DNA from: an uncultured Lysobacteraceae bacterium
Lineage (GTDB): Bacteria > Pseudomonadota > Gammaproteobacteria > Xanthomonadales > Rhodanobacteraceae
NCBI GenBank assembly: GCA_946482585.1
Contig: CAMLSI010000242.1
Span: forward strand, 1 to 7,883
DNA: 7,883 nucleotides
Reading direction: 5' to 3'
Shown: positions 1-6,836 of the stretch, piece by piece
How the letters are laid out: each line of letters begins with the position of its first letter
Position numbering within the stretch: the stretch's first letter is position 1
The notes under the pieces: model-generated
Database searches by the model: none
What the model was told of the DNA's origin: nothing
What the model saw: the letters and a program-made list of their open reading frames with translations, nothing else
Made by a program: the position numbers and the translations under genes

Positions 1-24
1 ATAACAGGTGGCGATCCGGAGCCG

Positions 25-660
25 ATGAAATCTATCACCGACGACAGCGACGCGGGCAACGGCCCCGCCGCACCCGAAGCCGAAGGCGACGCGATCGAGC
101 GGCGTCTGCTGGCGGCGGTCGGCCGCGGCGACCGTATCGCGTTCGAGCGGCTGTACCTGCGCCAGCATGCGCTGCTGGCTCGCTTCATCGCGCGGCACAC
201 GGCGCGGCGCGACCTCGTCGATGAGATCATCAACGACGCATTCTGGGTGGTCTGGCGCAAGGCCGCCGAGTTTCGCGGCGATTCCAAGGTCGGGACCTGG
301 ATCATCGGCATCGCCTACCGCTGCATGCTCAAGTCGCTGCGGCAGAACGTGCCGGCCATGAACGCCGATCCGGACGAGCCGTTCGACCTGTCCGGCGCCG
401 ACACCGGCGAAACCGAGCGGCGCGAACTCAACGACTGGGTGCGCCGCGGTCTGGCGCTGCTGTCGCCGGAACAGCGCATGACCATGGAGCTTGCCTACTA
501 CCTCGGCCAGTCCTGCGAGGAGATCGCGACGATCATGAACTGCGCGACGGGCACGGTGAAGGCACGCATGTTTCACGCACGGCTGCGGCTGCGCAACTCG
601 CTGCCGGCGCTCGGCGGCGACGACGGCGCCGCACCTTCTTCAGTACGGAATTCCCCATGA
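25..660 (+). CDS. ECF-type RNA polymerase sigma factor (sigma-70 family)
   Basis: A 211-residue sigma factor that would direct RNA polymerase to a specific promoter set. Residues about 40-107 look like sigma region 2, with an acidic/aromatic core (DEIINDAFWVVWRKA, 66-80) and the GTWIIGIAYR segment of regions 2.3-2.4. Residues about 143-190 look like region 4, with LSPEQR followed by a helix-turn-helix (EEIA...GTVKAR). There is no region 1.1 or 3, as expected for the extracytoplasmic-function group. The frame is open to the left edge of the window, so the start is uncertain. ATG 25 is the first ATG but has only GGAG at 18-21, which is too close, or AGGTGG at 6-11, which is rather far. The last codons overlap the next gene (ATGA at 657-660), so the two are probably translationally coupled. 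It is likely held inactive by that anti-sigma factor. The targets are unknown; self-activation of this operon is inference. Confidence 0.93.
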   Translation: MKSITDDSDAGNGPAAPEAEGDAIERRLLAAVGRGDRIAFERLYLRQHALLARFIARHTARRDLVDEIINDAFWVVWRKAAEFRGDSKVGTWIIGIAYRCMLKSLRQNVPAMNADPDEPFDLSGADTGETERRELNDWVRRGLALLSPEQRMTMELAYYLGQSCEEIATIMNCATGTVKARMFHARLRLRNSLPALGGDDGAAPSSVRNSP

Positions 661-1373
661 GCGACGAACCGAATGCGCATTGCCGGACCTGGGACCTGAT
701 TCCCTGGGTCGTCAACGGTACCGCGACGCCGGAGCAGTGCGAGCGCGTCGAACAGCATCTGCGCGACTGCGCCGACTGCCGCCACGAATTCGCGCTGCAG
801 CAGCAGTTCCAGGCCGGCCTGCTCGCCGATGCGGATGCCGATGCGGCGCCCGATCCGCAGCCCGCGCTGCAGCGTCTGCTGACGCGTCTGGACACCGAGC
901 TGCCGCTCACCGGCGCCGCGTTTCCCGCGCTCGACGCGCCGGCCCGCTTTCCGGCAGGGCCGCGGGCCGCGGCCGGACGCTGGACGCCCTGGCTCGCCGC
1001 GGCGGTCGTGGTCCAGGCGATCGGACTCTCGCTGCTCGGCGGCATGATGCTGGGACGGCCGGATGCCGGCCCGCCTGCGGCTGGCGGCTCCGGCTACCGG
1101 ACCCTGAGCAGCGAAGGCGCGCGGAAGCCGGCGGCGATACGCCTCGTCGTCGCGCCGGACACGACGCTCGCCCGTTTGCGCGGCCTGCTCGGCGAGACGC
1201 AACTGCGCATCGTCGAGAGCACGGCCGACAACGCCGCGTTCGGACTCGCACCCCAGGATGCCGCCATGGCCGGCGACAGCGAATTCGTGCGCAACGCGAT
1301 CGCGCGCCTGCGCAGCGAGCCCGGCGTGATGCTCGTCGAACCGATCGCCGGCGCTGCCGGCCCGGCGTACTGA
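657..1373 (+). CDS. Membrane-anchored zinc-finger anti-sigma factor with propeptide-like periplasmic domain
   Basis: A 238-residue protein with an N-terminal zinc-binding anti-sigma (zf-HC2/ZAS) domain. H34-x3-C38-x2-C41 is the hallmark motif, and C9 or C28 could supply the fourth ligand. A Pro/Ala-rich linker follows, then one hydrophobic span at about residues 109-132. The family topology puts the zinc domain in the cytoplasm, where it sequesters the sigma factor, and the C-terminus in the periplasm. Residues about 161-231 form a beta-alpha-beta-like unit (LRIVES... then AIARLRSEPGVMLVEPI) that resembles subtilase propeptides and matches the pattern in the protease encoded next. The gene overlaps the sigma factor by 4 nt and has only a weak GGA Shine-Dalgarno at 647-649. 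The protease starts 4 nt after its stop. Regulated proteolysis of the periplasmic end is the inferred signalling step. Confidence 0.9.
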   Translation: MSDEPNAHCRTWDLIPWVVNGTATPEQCERVEQHLRDCADCRHEFALQQQFQAGLLADADADAAPDPQPALQRLLTRLDTELPLTGAAFPALDAPARFPAGPRAAAGRWTPWLAAAVVVQAIGLSLLGGMMLGRPDAGPPAAGGSGYRTLSSEGARKPAAIRLVVAPDTTLARLRGLLGETQLRIVESTADNAAFGLAPQDAAMAGDSEFVRNAIARLRSEPGVMLVEPIAGAAGPAY

Positions 1374-1377
1374 CGCC

Positions 1378-2712
1378 ATGCGCGCCGCGCCGCTGCTGCG
1401 CCGTCTCGGAACCCTGCTGCTCGGCCTTTGTGCGCTGAGCGCCGGGGCGGCGACGCGCGTGGTCGAAGCGCCGGACTGGGCCGCGGGTTACGACGCGAGC
1501 CGGATGATCATCGTCGCGGTTGCGAACAAACCCGATCCGCAGCCGGGTGCCGGTGCGACACCGCGGGGCTACGACGCGTTGCCGAACTATGGCGGCGGCG
1601 ACCGCGGCGTGGCGGCGGCGAAGCGGTTGTCGGCCGACTACTCCCTGCGCGAACTGTCGGTCTGGGTCATCGAGCCGTTGCGCCTGCGCTGCATGGTGTT
1701 CGCACTGCCGCCCACGGCCGACCGCGCCGATATGCTCGAGCGCCTGCAACGCGACAAGCGCGTGCGCATCGCCCAGCCGCTGCAGGAATTCGACACCTTC
1801 GGCAATGCCCCGCCCTTCACGAGCGAGACACCCGTCCCGGCCGTGCCCGACGCGGCCTACAACGATCCCTATCTCGGCCTGCAGCACAGCTTCTCCGCGA
1901 TCGCGGCGGCCGGCGCGCAGCGGGCGACGCGCGGCGACGGCGTGCGCATCGCGCTCATCGATACCGGCGTCGACGCCGCGCATCCCGACCTCGACGGCCG
2001 CATCGTGCAGCAGCGCGACTTCGTCGGTACGGGCGAGGCGCGTGCCGAGCGTCACGGCACCGAAGTCGCCGGGGTCATTTCCGCGGTCGCCAACAACAAG
2101 CTCGGCATCGTCGGCATCGCGCCGGCCGCGCACGTGCTTGCGTATCGCGCCTGCTGGACCCTGCCGCCGCCGGCCAGCGGCGCACGCTGCAATTCCTACA
2201 CGCTCGCGCTCGCGCTCGGCGCGGCGCTCGCGTCCGACGCGCACATCATCAATCTCAGCCTCGGCGGTCCGGCCGATCCGCTGCTCGAGCAACTCGTGAC
2301 CCATGCGGTCGAGCGCGGCACGCTCGTCGTCGGCGCCGTGCCGCCGGACCGGCGGCTCGTCGGCTTCCCGGTCGCCGTGCCCGGCGTCATCGCGGTCGAC
2401 GCCGCCGAGGGCGCGCCGTCGAATGCGCGCGTGCTGCGCGCGCCGGGCCGCGACATCCTGACGCTCGAACCCGGCGGACATTTCGATTACGCCTCGGGCA
2501 GCTCGCTCGCGACCGCGCACGTGACCGGCGCCCTCGCCCTGCTGCTCGCGCTGAAGCCGGACGAATCGGCGGCGACGCTCGCCGCACTGCTGCAGAACAG
2601 CCAGCTCGACAAGGCCGCGATCGACGTCTGCCGCGCCGTTGCGGCGCTGCGCCGCACGGCGGCCGTCTGCGACGGCGACAGCGGCGGGCCCGCCATCGGA
2701 AAAGGACCTTGA
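1378..2712 (+). CDS. Secreted S8 (subtilisin-family) serine peptidase, atypical oxyanion site
   Basis: A 444-residue exported subtilase. An N-terminal signal peptide (about 1-25, ending ALSAGAA) indicates the periplasm. Residues about 79-137 form a propeptide-like segment that ends in an ERLQRDKRVRIAQPL pattern. The catalytic domain runs from about 160 to 400. Asp195 lies in ALIDTGVD, His226 in RHGTEVAG and Ser376 in GSSLATAH (the GTSMA block). The INLSLGGP substrate-cleft motif is also present. The usual AAAGN(D/E)G stretch carrying the oxyanion-hole Asn reads GAVPPDRR at 319-326, so Pro323 stands where Asn is expected. Activity may therefore be altered or lost, or this may be a subfamily trait. 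The start ATG lies 4 nt after the anti-sigma stop with no clear ribosome binding site, which implies coupled translation. By context it may process or sense the neighbouring anti-sigma factor; this is inference. A Cys pair (C418-C431 region) occurs near the C-terminus. Confidence 0.92.
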   Translation: MRAAPLLRRLGTLLLGLCALSAGAATRVVEAPDWAAGYDASRMIIVAVANKPDPQPGAGATPRGYDALPNYGGGDRGVAAAKRLSADYSLRELSVWVIEPLRLRCMVFALPPTADRADMLERLQRDKRVRIAQPLQEFDTFGNAPPFTSETPVPAVPDAAYNDPYLGLQHSFSAIAAAGAQRATRGDGVRIALIDTGVDAAHPDLDGRIVQQRDFVGTGEARAERHGTEVAGVISAVANNKLGIVGIAPAAHVLAYRACWTLPPPASGARCNSYTLALALGAALASDAHIINLSLGGPADPLLEQLVTHAVERGTLVVGAVPPDRRLVGFPVAVPGVIAVDAAEGAPSNARVLRAPGRDILTLEPGGHFDYASGSSLATAHVTGALALLLALKPDESAATLAALLQNSQLDKAAIDVCRAVAALRRTAAVCDGDSGGPAIGKGP

Positions 2713-2714
2713 GC

Positions 2715-3776
2715 ATGCATCGTTGCGCTGTGGGGCTCGCAGGGACGTGGGCGCGCCGCGCCGTGCTGCTGTTGCTCGCGATCGCCGCCCCGGCGTGGGC
2801 GCAGCAGACGCGCGAACAACTCGCCGAGCGCCTGCCGGCCGACTTTAGCGGCGCGCAGGCCGACCAGGGGGCGCGTCAGTTCCTCGCCGCGCCCGGTTTT
2901 GCCGCCGCGCGTGTGGCCGAGAACCCGCGTGCTGCGGACGCGACGCCGGTCGGCGAAAAGGTCTGCGTCGCCTGTCATCAGCTCGAGAGCGAACACTTCA
3001 CGCATACCCTGCATGCGCTCGGCCTCTTTGCGGCGGCGAAATCCGATCCGTCGGTGCCGGTCTGCGAAACCTGCCACGGCCCCGGGTCCGCGCATGCGAA
3101 AGAGCCGACCGGAAAAGGCCTGATCATCGGTTACACGCGGACTTCCGCGACACCGGTCGCCGAGCAGACCGCGGTATGCCTCGGCTGCCATCAGGGCGGC
3201 GCGCGCGATCACTGGGCCGGATCGATTCACCAGCGCAACGACCTGTCGTGCAGCGACTGCCACAACCCGATGGCGAAATTCTCCGGCGACGGGCTGCTCG
3301 CGAAGCGCTCGATCAACGACACCTGCGCGCAATGCCACAACGATGTGCGCATGCAGTTCGGCCGTCGCTCGCACATGCCGCTCAACGAAGGGCAGATGAG
3401 CTGCGCCGACTGTCATAACCCGCACGGCTCGCTGACCGCGCCGCTGCTGAAGACCGCGACCGTCAACGAGACCTGCTATCAGTGCCACGCCGAAAAGCGC
3501 GGGCCGTTCCTGTTCGAGCACGCGCCCGTGCGCGAAAGCTGTCTCAATTGCCACACGCCGCACGGCTCGAACCAGCATGCGCTGCTCGTCGCGCCGGTGC
3601 CGTTCCTGTGCCAGCAATGTCACAGCCAGCTCGGGCATCCGAACGATCTGCAGACGCCGGCATCGCTCGCGAACGGCGCACATCCCGACGAACGCCTGAT
3701 GGGCCGCGCCTGCCTGACCTGCCACGCGCAGGTGCACGGCTCGAACGCGCCGTCCGGCCCGAAATTCCACGAGTAA
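2715..3776 (+). CDS. Periplasmic decaheme c-type cytochrome, MtrA/MtoA/DmsE family
   Basis: A 353-residue exported multiheme cytochrome. A signal peptide at about 1-29 ends in APAWA. Exactly ten CXXCH heme-binding motifs are seen, starting at residues 84, 117, 155, 179, 204, 230, 254, 276, 299 and 333. This count, the size (MtrA is about 330 residues) and the terminal VHGSNAPSG segment fit the MtrA/DmsE family. In that family the protein forms a heme wire inserted in an MtrB-type barrel and carries electrons across the outer membrane. It is much shorter than PioA, so it lacks the PioA N-terminal extension and is nearer to MtoA/MtrA/DmsE in layout. AAAAGGA at 2700-2706 gives a good ribosome binding site 8 nt before ATG 2715. 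The gene begins 2 nt after the protease stop, placing it in the regulatory operon. The barrel gene follows after 15 nt. The direction of electron flow cannot be read from this protein alone. Confidence 0.96.
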   Translation: MHRCAVGLAGTWARRAVLLLLAIAAPAWAQQTREQLAERLPADFSGAQADQGARQFLAAPGFAAARVAENPRAADATPVGEKVCVACHQLESEHFTHTLHALGLFAAAKSDPSVPVCETCHGPGSAHAKEPTGKGLIIGYTRTSATPVAEQTAVCLGCHQGGARDHWAGSIHQRNDLSCSDCHNPMAKFSGDGLLAKRSINDTCAQCHNDVRMQFGRRSHMPLNEGQMSCADCHNPHGSLTAPLLKTATVNETCYQCHAEKRGPFLFEHAPVRESCLNCHTPHGSNQHALLVAPVPFLCQQCHSQLGHPNDLQTPASLANGAHPDERLMGRACLTCHAQVHGSNAPSGPKFHE

Positions 3777-3791
3777 GGCAGGAGAACGGCG

Positions 3792-6347
3792 ATGCCCGCA
3801 CCGCGTTACGTTCGTGCCGCCCTGCCGCTCGCGCTGCTGCTCGCGCTGCCGGCCGCCGTGAGCGCCGACAGCGGCAGCGGCGTCGACATGGCTTTCGGCA
3901 ACCCGCTGCTGCAGGGCCGCGCCGCCGCCGGCGACGACACCGACCCGCGCGGCACGAGCTGGCTGCGCCCCGGCCAGCGGCGTTCGCCGGCCGGACTGCT
4001 GTACGCCTGTCCGCTCGAGCCGCCGACATTCGAGCGACTGGGCGACTGGGAATACGACGGACACGTGCAGCTCGGCTGGATCGGCGCGTTCGGCGACGAC
4101 GACAACGCACTGTGGAATCGCTACGTGCGCTGGGACAGCGGCCTCGTACTCGGTCTCATCGACATCGCGCTGCGCCGTCCCGACGACGGCAGCTATGCGA
4201 GCCTGCGCGCGAGCCGCATCAGCAGCGACGATGCGTTCTTCGATGCCGCCTTCGGCCGCGCCGGCAGCTACAAGGTGCAGGCGTTCCTGCGCGAACTGCC
4301 GAATGTCGTCAGCGACTCGGCGCGGCCGATCTGGAACGGCGTCGGCGGCAATGCGCTGACCCTGCTGCCGGAACTCGCGCCGGGCGCGAGCAGCAGCGCC
4401 GACGTCGCCGCGGCCGTGGCCGGCGTCGCGCCGCAGCGGCTGCAGGTCGTGCGCAACAAGAGCGGGCTCGGCATCGACGCGTGGCTCACGCCGCGCTGGA
4501 TCGCGCACGCGAAGGTCAGCGAGGAGCAGCGCAGCGGTGCGCGACCGTTCGGCGGCGCGTTTTTCTACAATTTCCTTTTCCCGGGCAATGCCGGCGTGCT
4601 CGAGACGCCGCGGCCCGTCGAGGACAGCACGATCGCGCTGGAGGCGGGCCTGCGCTATGCCGGCGATCGCTGGCGCGTCGACTTCGCCTACGACGGCTCG
4701 TTCTATCGCGACCGCTATCGGCGCTTCCGTTTCGAGAGCCCGTTCGCGCTGTCGCCGACGCGGCCCGGCGCGACCTCGGCACCCGTCTATCAGGGCCAGT
4801 TCGCGCTCGAGCCCGACAACGACTACCACCATTTCCGCACGAGCCTCACGCGGCGCCTGCCGTGGAACGGCGAGCTGAGCATCACCGCCGCCGCCGGCCG
4901 CATGAGTCAGGACGACGGGCTGATCGCGCCGATCGACTGCAGTGGCACGTTCGGCGTCGACATCGACGGCAGCGGCGTGCCCAGCGCGACGAATCGCTTC
5001 CTGCACGCCTGCGCCGACTGGAATACGTCCGCCGCCCTGTCGCGCGACAGCGCCGACCTGCGCATCGACACGTCTTCGTTCGACAGCCGTTTCGTGCTGC
5101 AGCCGACGAGTGCGCTGCAGCTGCGCGGCGGCGTGCGCTTCAATCGCGAGGACTATCGCAACACCTATCTCGCGTACAACCCGATCACCGGGGACTACGG
5201 CTACATCACCGAGAACGGCGCGCAGGCGAGCATCCAGGCCGGCGCGCTCGGCACCTGGAATCCGTTGACGGCCGCTTCCGTGATCACGCGCGTGCGCAGC
5301 ATTCCGTTCGATCTGCAGACCGAAGGCGCCAACCTCGGCGCGGACTGGCGTCTCGGCGAACGGCGCACGCTGGGGCTCAATCTCGACACGCAACGCGACG
5401 AGCCGACGAACCGCGAGCGGCGCCGCATCGACAAGGACAGCGCGAAGCTGAGCTACGTCGATCGCAGCGTCGAATGGCTCACCCTGCGTGCGAACTACAC
5501 CTGGCTCGACCAGCATGGCGATCGCTACGTGCCCGATCCCTACGGCCAGGCCTACTCCTCGAGCCTGCCGGGCTTCGTGACGCCGGGCGGCGGTGTGCCT
5601 GCGTTCACGGTCGACGCCATGCGCAAGTACGACCTCGCCGACCGGCGCGAGCACAAACTCGACCTCAGCGCGACGATCGCGCTGGCCGATACCGCGAATC
5701 TCAGCGCCGGCATTCGCGGCGACTGGAACGACTATGGCGCGGAGATCGGTCGCCAGGCCTACGACCGCACCGGCGTGAATCTGCAGTGGGAATGGCAGCC
5801 GTCGCCGGCGACGCTGGCCAGCATCCATGTCGGCGCCGACCGTGCGCGGCTCGTGATGGCGAACGTCGCCGATGTGGTCTTCGGTCCCGACGGCAGCCTC
5901 GGCGGTCCCGATTTTCCGGACAGCGGCCGCTGGTGGGTGTTCGACAAGCAGCGCAATCTCAACGCCGGCGTCCGCATCGACCACGACTTCGGTCCTGTGC
6001 GTCTCGACGCGGGCTGGAACCTCGTCGACGCGCGCGGCGTCACCGCGTATCGCTTCGCCTCGCCGGTCGCGCTCGCGTACTTCGAGGACGGACTCGGTGG
6101 AGCGACCGACGGCCGCTTTCCGACCATGCGCTATCGCGTCGACAGCCTGAACGTCGGACTCAGCATTCCGCTGACACCGCGCTTCTCGCTGCGCGTATTC
6201 GACCTGGTCGAGCGCGGGCGCGTCGACGACTGGCATTACCTCGGACTCGACCAGACCCGCGTCATCGACCACCGCGTCTACATCGACGGCGGCCCGCGCG
6301 GCTACACCACCAACCTGATCGGTCTGCTGCTCGATATCAGGTTGTGA
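3792..6347 (+). CDS. MtrB/PioB-family outer-membrane beta-barrel (decaheme-associated porin)
   Basis: An 851-residue outer-membrane protein. A signal peptide (about 1-25, ending AAVSA) is followed by a long run of alternating polar and hydrophobic segments rich in Tyr, Trp, Arg and Asp, typical of a large barrel. Position directly after a decaheme cytochrome and the length (MtrB about 700, PioB about 810) support the MtrB/PioB family, whose barrel sheathes the heme wire. The N-terminal CXXC found in Shewanella MtrB is absent; only one Cys (C73, in LLYACPLEPP) lies in that region. C383 and C407 flank a short Asp/Gly-rich stretch and could form a disulfide in a surface loop. The protein ends in LLLDIRL, so the last residue is Leu instead of the usual Phe. 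GGAG at 3781-3784 lies 7 nt before the ATG. No gene for a surface MtrC/OmcA-type cytochrome follows. Confidence 0.93.
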   Translation: MPAPRYVRAALPLALLLALPAAVSADSGSGVDMAFGNPLLQGRAAAGDDTDPRGTSWLRPGQRRSPAGLLYACPLEPPTFERLGDWEYDGHVQLGWIGAFGDDDNALWNRYVRWDSGLVLGLIDIALRRPDDGSYASLRASRISSDDAFFDAAFGRAGSYKVQAFLRELPNVVSDSARPIWNGVGGNALTLLPELAPGASSSADVAAAVAGVAPQRLQVVRNKSGLGIDAWLTPRWIAHAKVSEEQRSGARPFGGAFFYNFLFPGNAGVLETPRPVEDSTIALEAGLRYAGDRWRVDFAYDGSFYRDRYRRFRFESPFALSPTRPGATSAPVYQGQFALEPDNDYHHFRTSLTRRLPWNGELSITAAAGRMSQDDGLIAPIDCSGTFGVDIDGSGVPSATNRFLHACADWNTSAALSRDSADLRIDTSSFDSRFVLQPTSALQLRGGVRFNREDYRNTYLAYNPITGDYGYITENGAQASIQAGALGTWNPLTAASVITRVRSIPFDLQTEGANLGADWRLGERRTLGLNLDTQRDEPTNRERRRIDKDSAKLSYVDRSVEWLTLRANYTWLDQHGDRYVPDPYGQAYSSSLPGFVTPGGGVPAFTVDAMRKYDLADRREHKLDLSATIALADTANLSAGIRGDWNDYGAEIGRQAYDRTGVNLQWEWQPSPATLASIHVGADRARLVMANVADVVFGPDGSLGGPDFPDSGRWWVFDKQRNLNAGVRIDHDFGPVRLDAGWNLVDARGVTAYRFASPVALAYFEDGLGGATDGRFPTMRYRVDSLNVGLSIPLTPRFSLRVFDLVERGRVDDWHYLGLDQTRVIDHRVYIDGGPRGYTTNLIGLLLDIRL

Positions 6348-6368
6348 CGCGGCGCAGGGGCGCGTCGC

Positions 6369-6388
6369 GTGCGGGCTGCGGCCCGTGC
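6369..6388 (+). other. Imperfect hairpin upstream of the cupredoxin gene
   Basis: Bases 6369-6376 can pair with 6381-6388 around a TGCG tetraloop. The stem has eight pairs, of which two are G-U wobbles, with a GGGC/GCCC core. No U-run follows, so it is not a classical intrinsic terminator. It lies in the 80-nt gap between the porin and cupredoxin genes, the longest spacer in the window, and could partly attenuate transcription or protect the 5' end of a processed downstream transcript. A chance fold is quite possible at this GC content. Confidence 0.4.
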
Positions 6389-6405
6389 GCACGAGCGGCT
6401 TCACG

Positions 6406-6427
6406 AAAGTAGAAAAGGAGAGAAAGG
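6406..6427 (+). promoter_or_regulatory. Strong purine-rich ribosome binding site of the cupredoxin gene
   Basis: A nearly all-purine tract precedes ATG 6428, with AAGGAG at 6415-6420 spaced 7 nt from the start. The first codons (AUG AAA UUC AAG AAA) are also unusually A-rich for this genome. This is the strongest Shine-Dalgarno in the window and suggests that the cupredoxin is made at a higher level than its neighbours. Confidence 0.75.
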
Positions 6428-6826
6428 ATGAAATTCAAGAAAACCCTGCTCGGCGCTGCACTGCTCCTGCCGTTCGCGGCCGGCGCGGCCAACCATGAAG
6501 TCCTGGTCGGCCAGGGCGGCAATGTCTATGTGCCGTCGACATTGACGATCGCCGCGGGCGACACCGTCACGTTCCGTCAGGTCGCCGGCTTCCACAACGT
6601 CGCCTCGACGCCGGGCGCCATCACTGCATTCCGCTGCGGCCCGAACGGGTGCGACGGCGTCGGCGGCGGCAACGGCGAGCCCGGCGGCGGGACCTGGCAG
6701 CAGACCGTGACGTTCCCGAACGCGGGCACGGCCGGCTATCTCTGCGACGTGCACGGCCAGAGCATGAGCGGCACCATCATCGTGAACCCGGTGCCGGTCA
6801 CCCTGCAGTCGTTCGATATCGATTGA
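6428..6826 (+). CDS. Periplasmic type-1 copper protein (cupredoxin, plastocyanin/azurin family)
   Basis: A 132-residue small blue-copper-type electron carrier. A signal peptide spans about 1-21 (MKFKK, hydrophobic core, AAGAA). The Greek-key cupredoxin pattern is visible: VPSTLTIAAGDTVTF (35-49) leads to the first copper ligand His56 in FHNV. Near the C-terminus YLCDVHGQSMSGTI supplies Cys106, His109 and probably Met113. The Cys-x2-His spacing is that of plastocyanins, while the His-x3-Met loop is one residue shorter than in plastocyanin. A Gly-rich insert with C70 and C75 lies between the ligand regions and may form a disulfide. In this context it probably shuttles electrons in the periplasm to or from the decaheme conduit, alongside the cytochrome and HiPIP encoded next; that role is inference. 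A copper-handling role is the alternative. Confidence 0.9.
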   Translation: MKFKKTLLGAALLLPFAAGAANHEVLVGQGGNVYVPSTLTIAAGDTVTFRQVAGFHNVASTPGAITAFRCGPNGCDGVGGGNGEPGGGTWQQTVTFPNAGTAGYLCDVHGQSMSGTIIVNPVPVTLQSFDID

Positions 6827-6836
6827 ACCCTGACGG

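Noticed and set aside
1..24. Promoter for the operon.
   Set aside because: Only 24 bases precede the first ATG and the reading frame is still open at the window edge, so no promoter can be assessed.
826..850. Short GATGCCGATGCGG-type repeat in the anti-sigma gene encoding Ala-Asp repeats.
   Set aside because: It is brief, in frame and located in the flexible linker before the membrane span, with no sign of a mobile or regulatory repeat.
1417..1443. Possible lipobox around C18 in the protease signal peptide (LLGLCALS).
   Set aside because: The residue before Cys is Leu rather than Gly/Ala/Ser, and a good signal peptidase I site (SAGAA) follows.
2674..2691. GDSGGP at residues 433-438 of the S8 protease, identical to the active-site serine motif of trypsin-like (S1) proteases.
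   Set aside because: It lies at the extreme C-terminus with no trypsin-like fold around it, and the S8 triad is already complete, so it is probably coincidence.
6369..6388. Intrinsic terminator after the porin gene.
   Set aside because: The stem contains two wobble pairs and no U-run follows; kept only as a weak hairpin.
2487..6404. A 1305-codon open frame on the minus strand across the conduit genes.
   Set aside because: It lies antisense to two clearly real genes with heme motifs and signal peptides, its translation is low-complexity Arg/Ala/Val-rich, and long antisense open frames are expected at this GC content.
3482..6412. A 976-codon open frame on the plus strand in another frame over the porin gene.
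   Set aside because: The translation is dominated by Arg, Ala and Pro with no domain pattern, and it overlaps the well-supported barrel and part of the decaheme gene.
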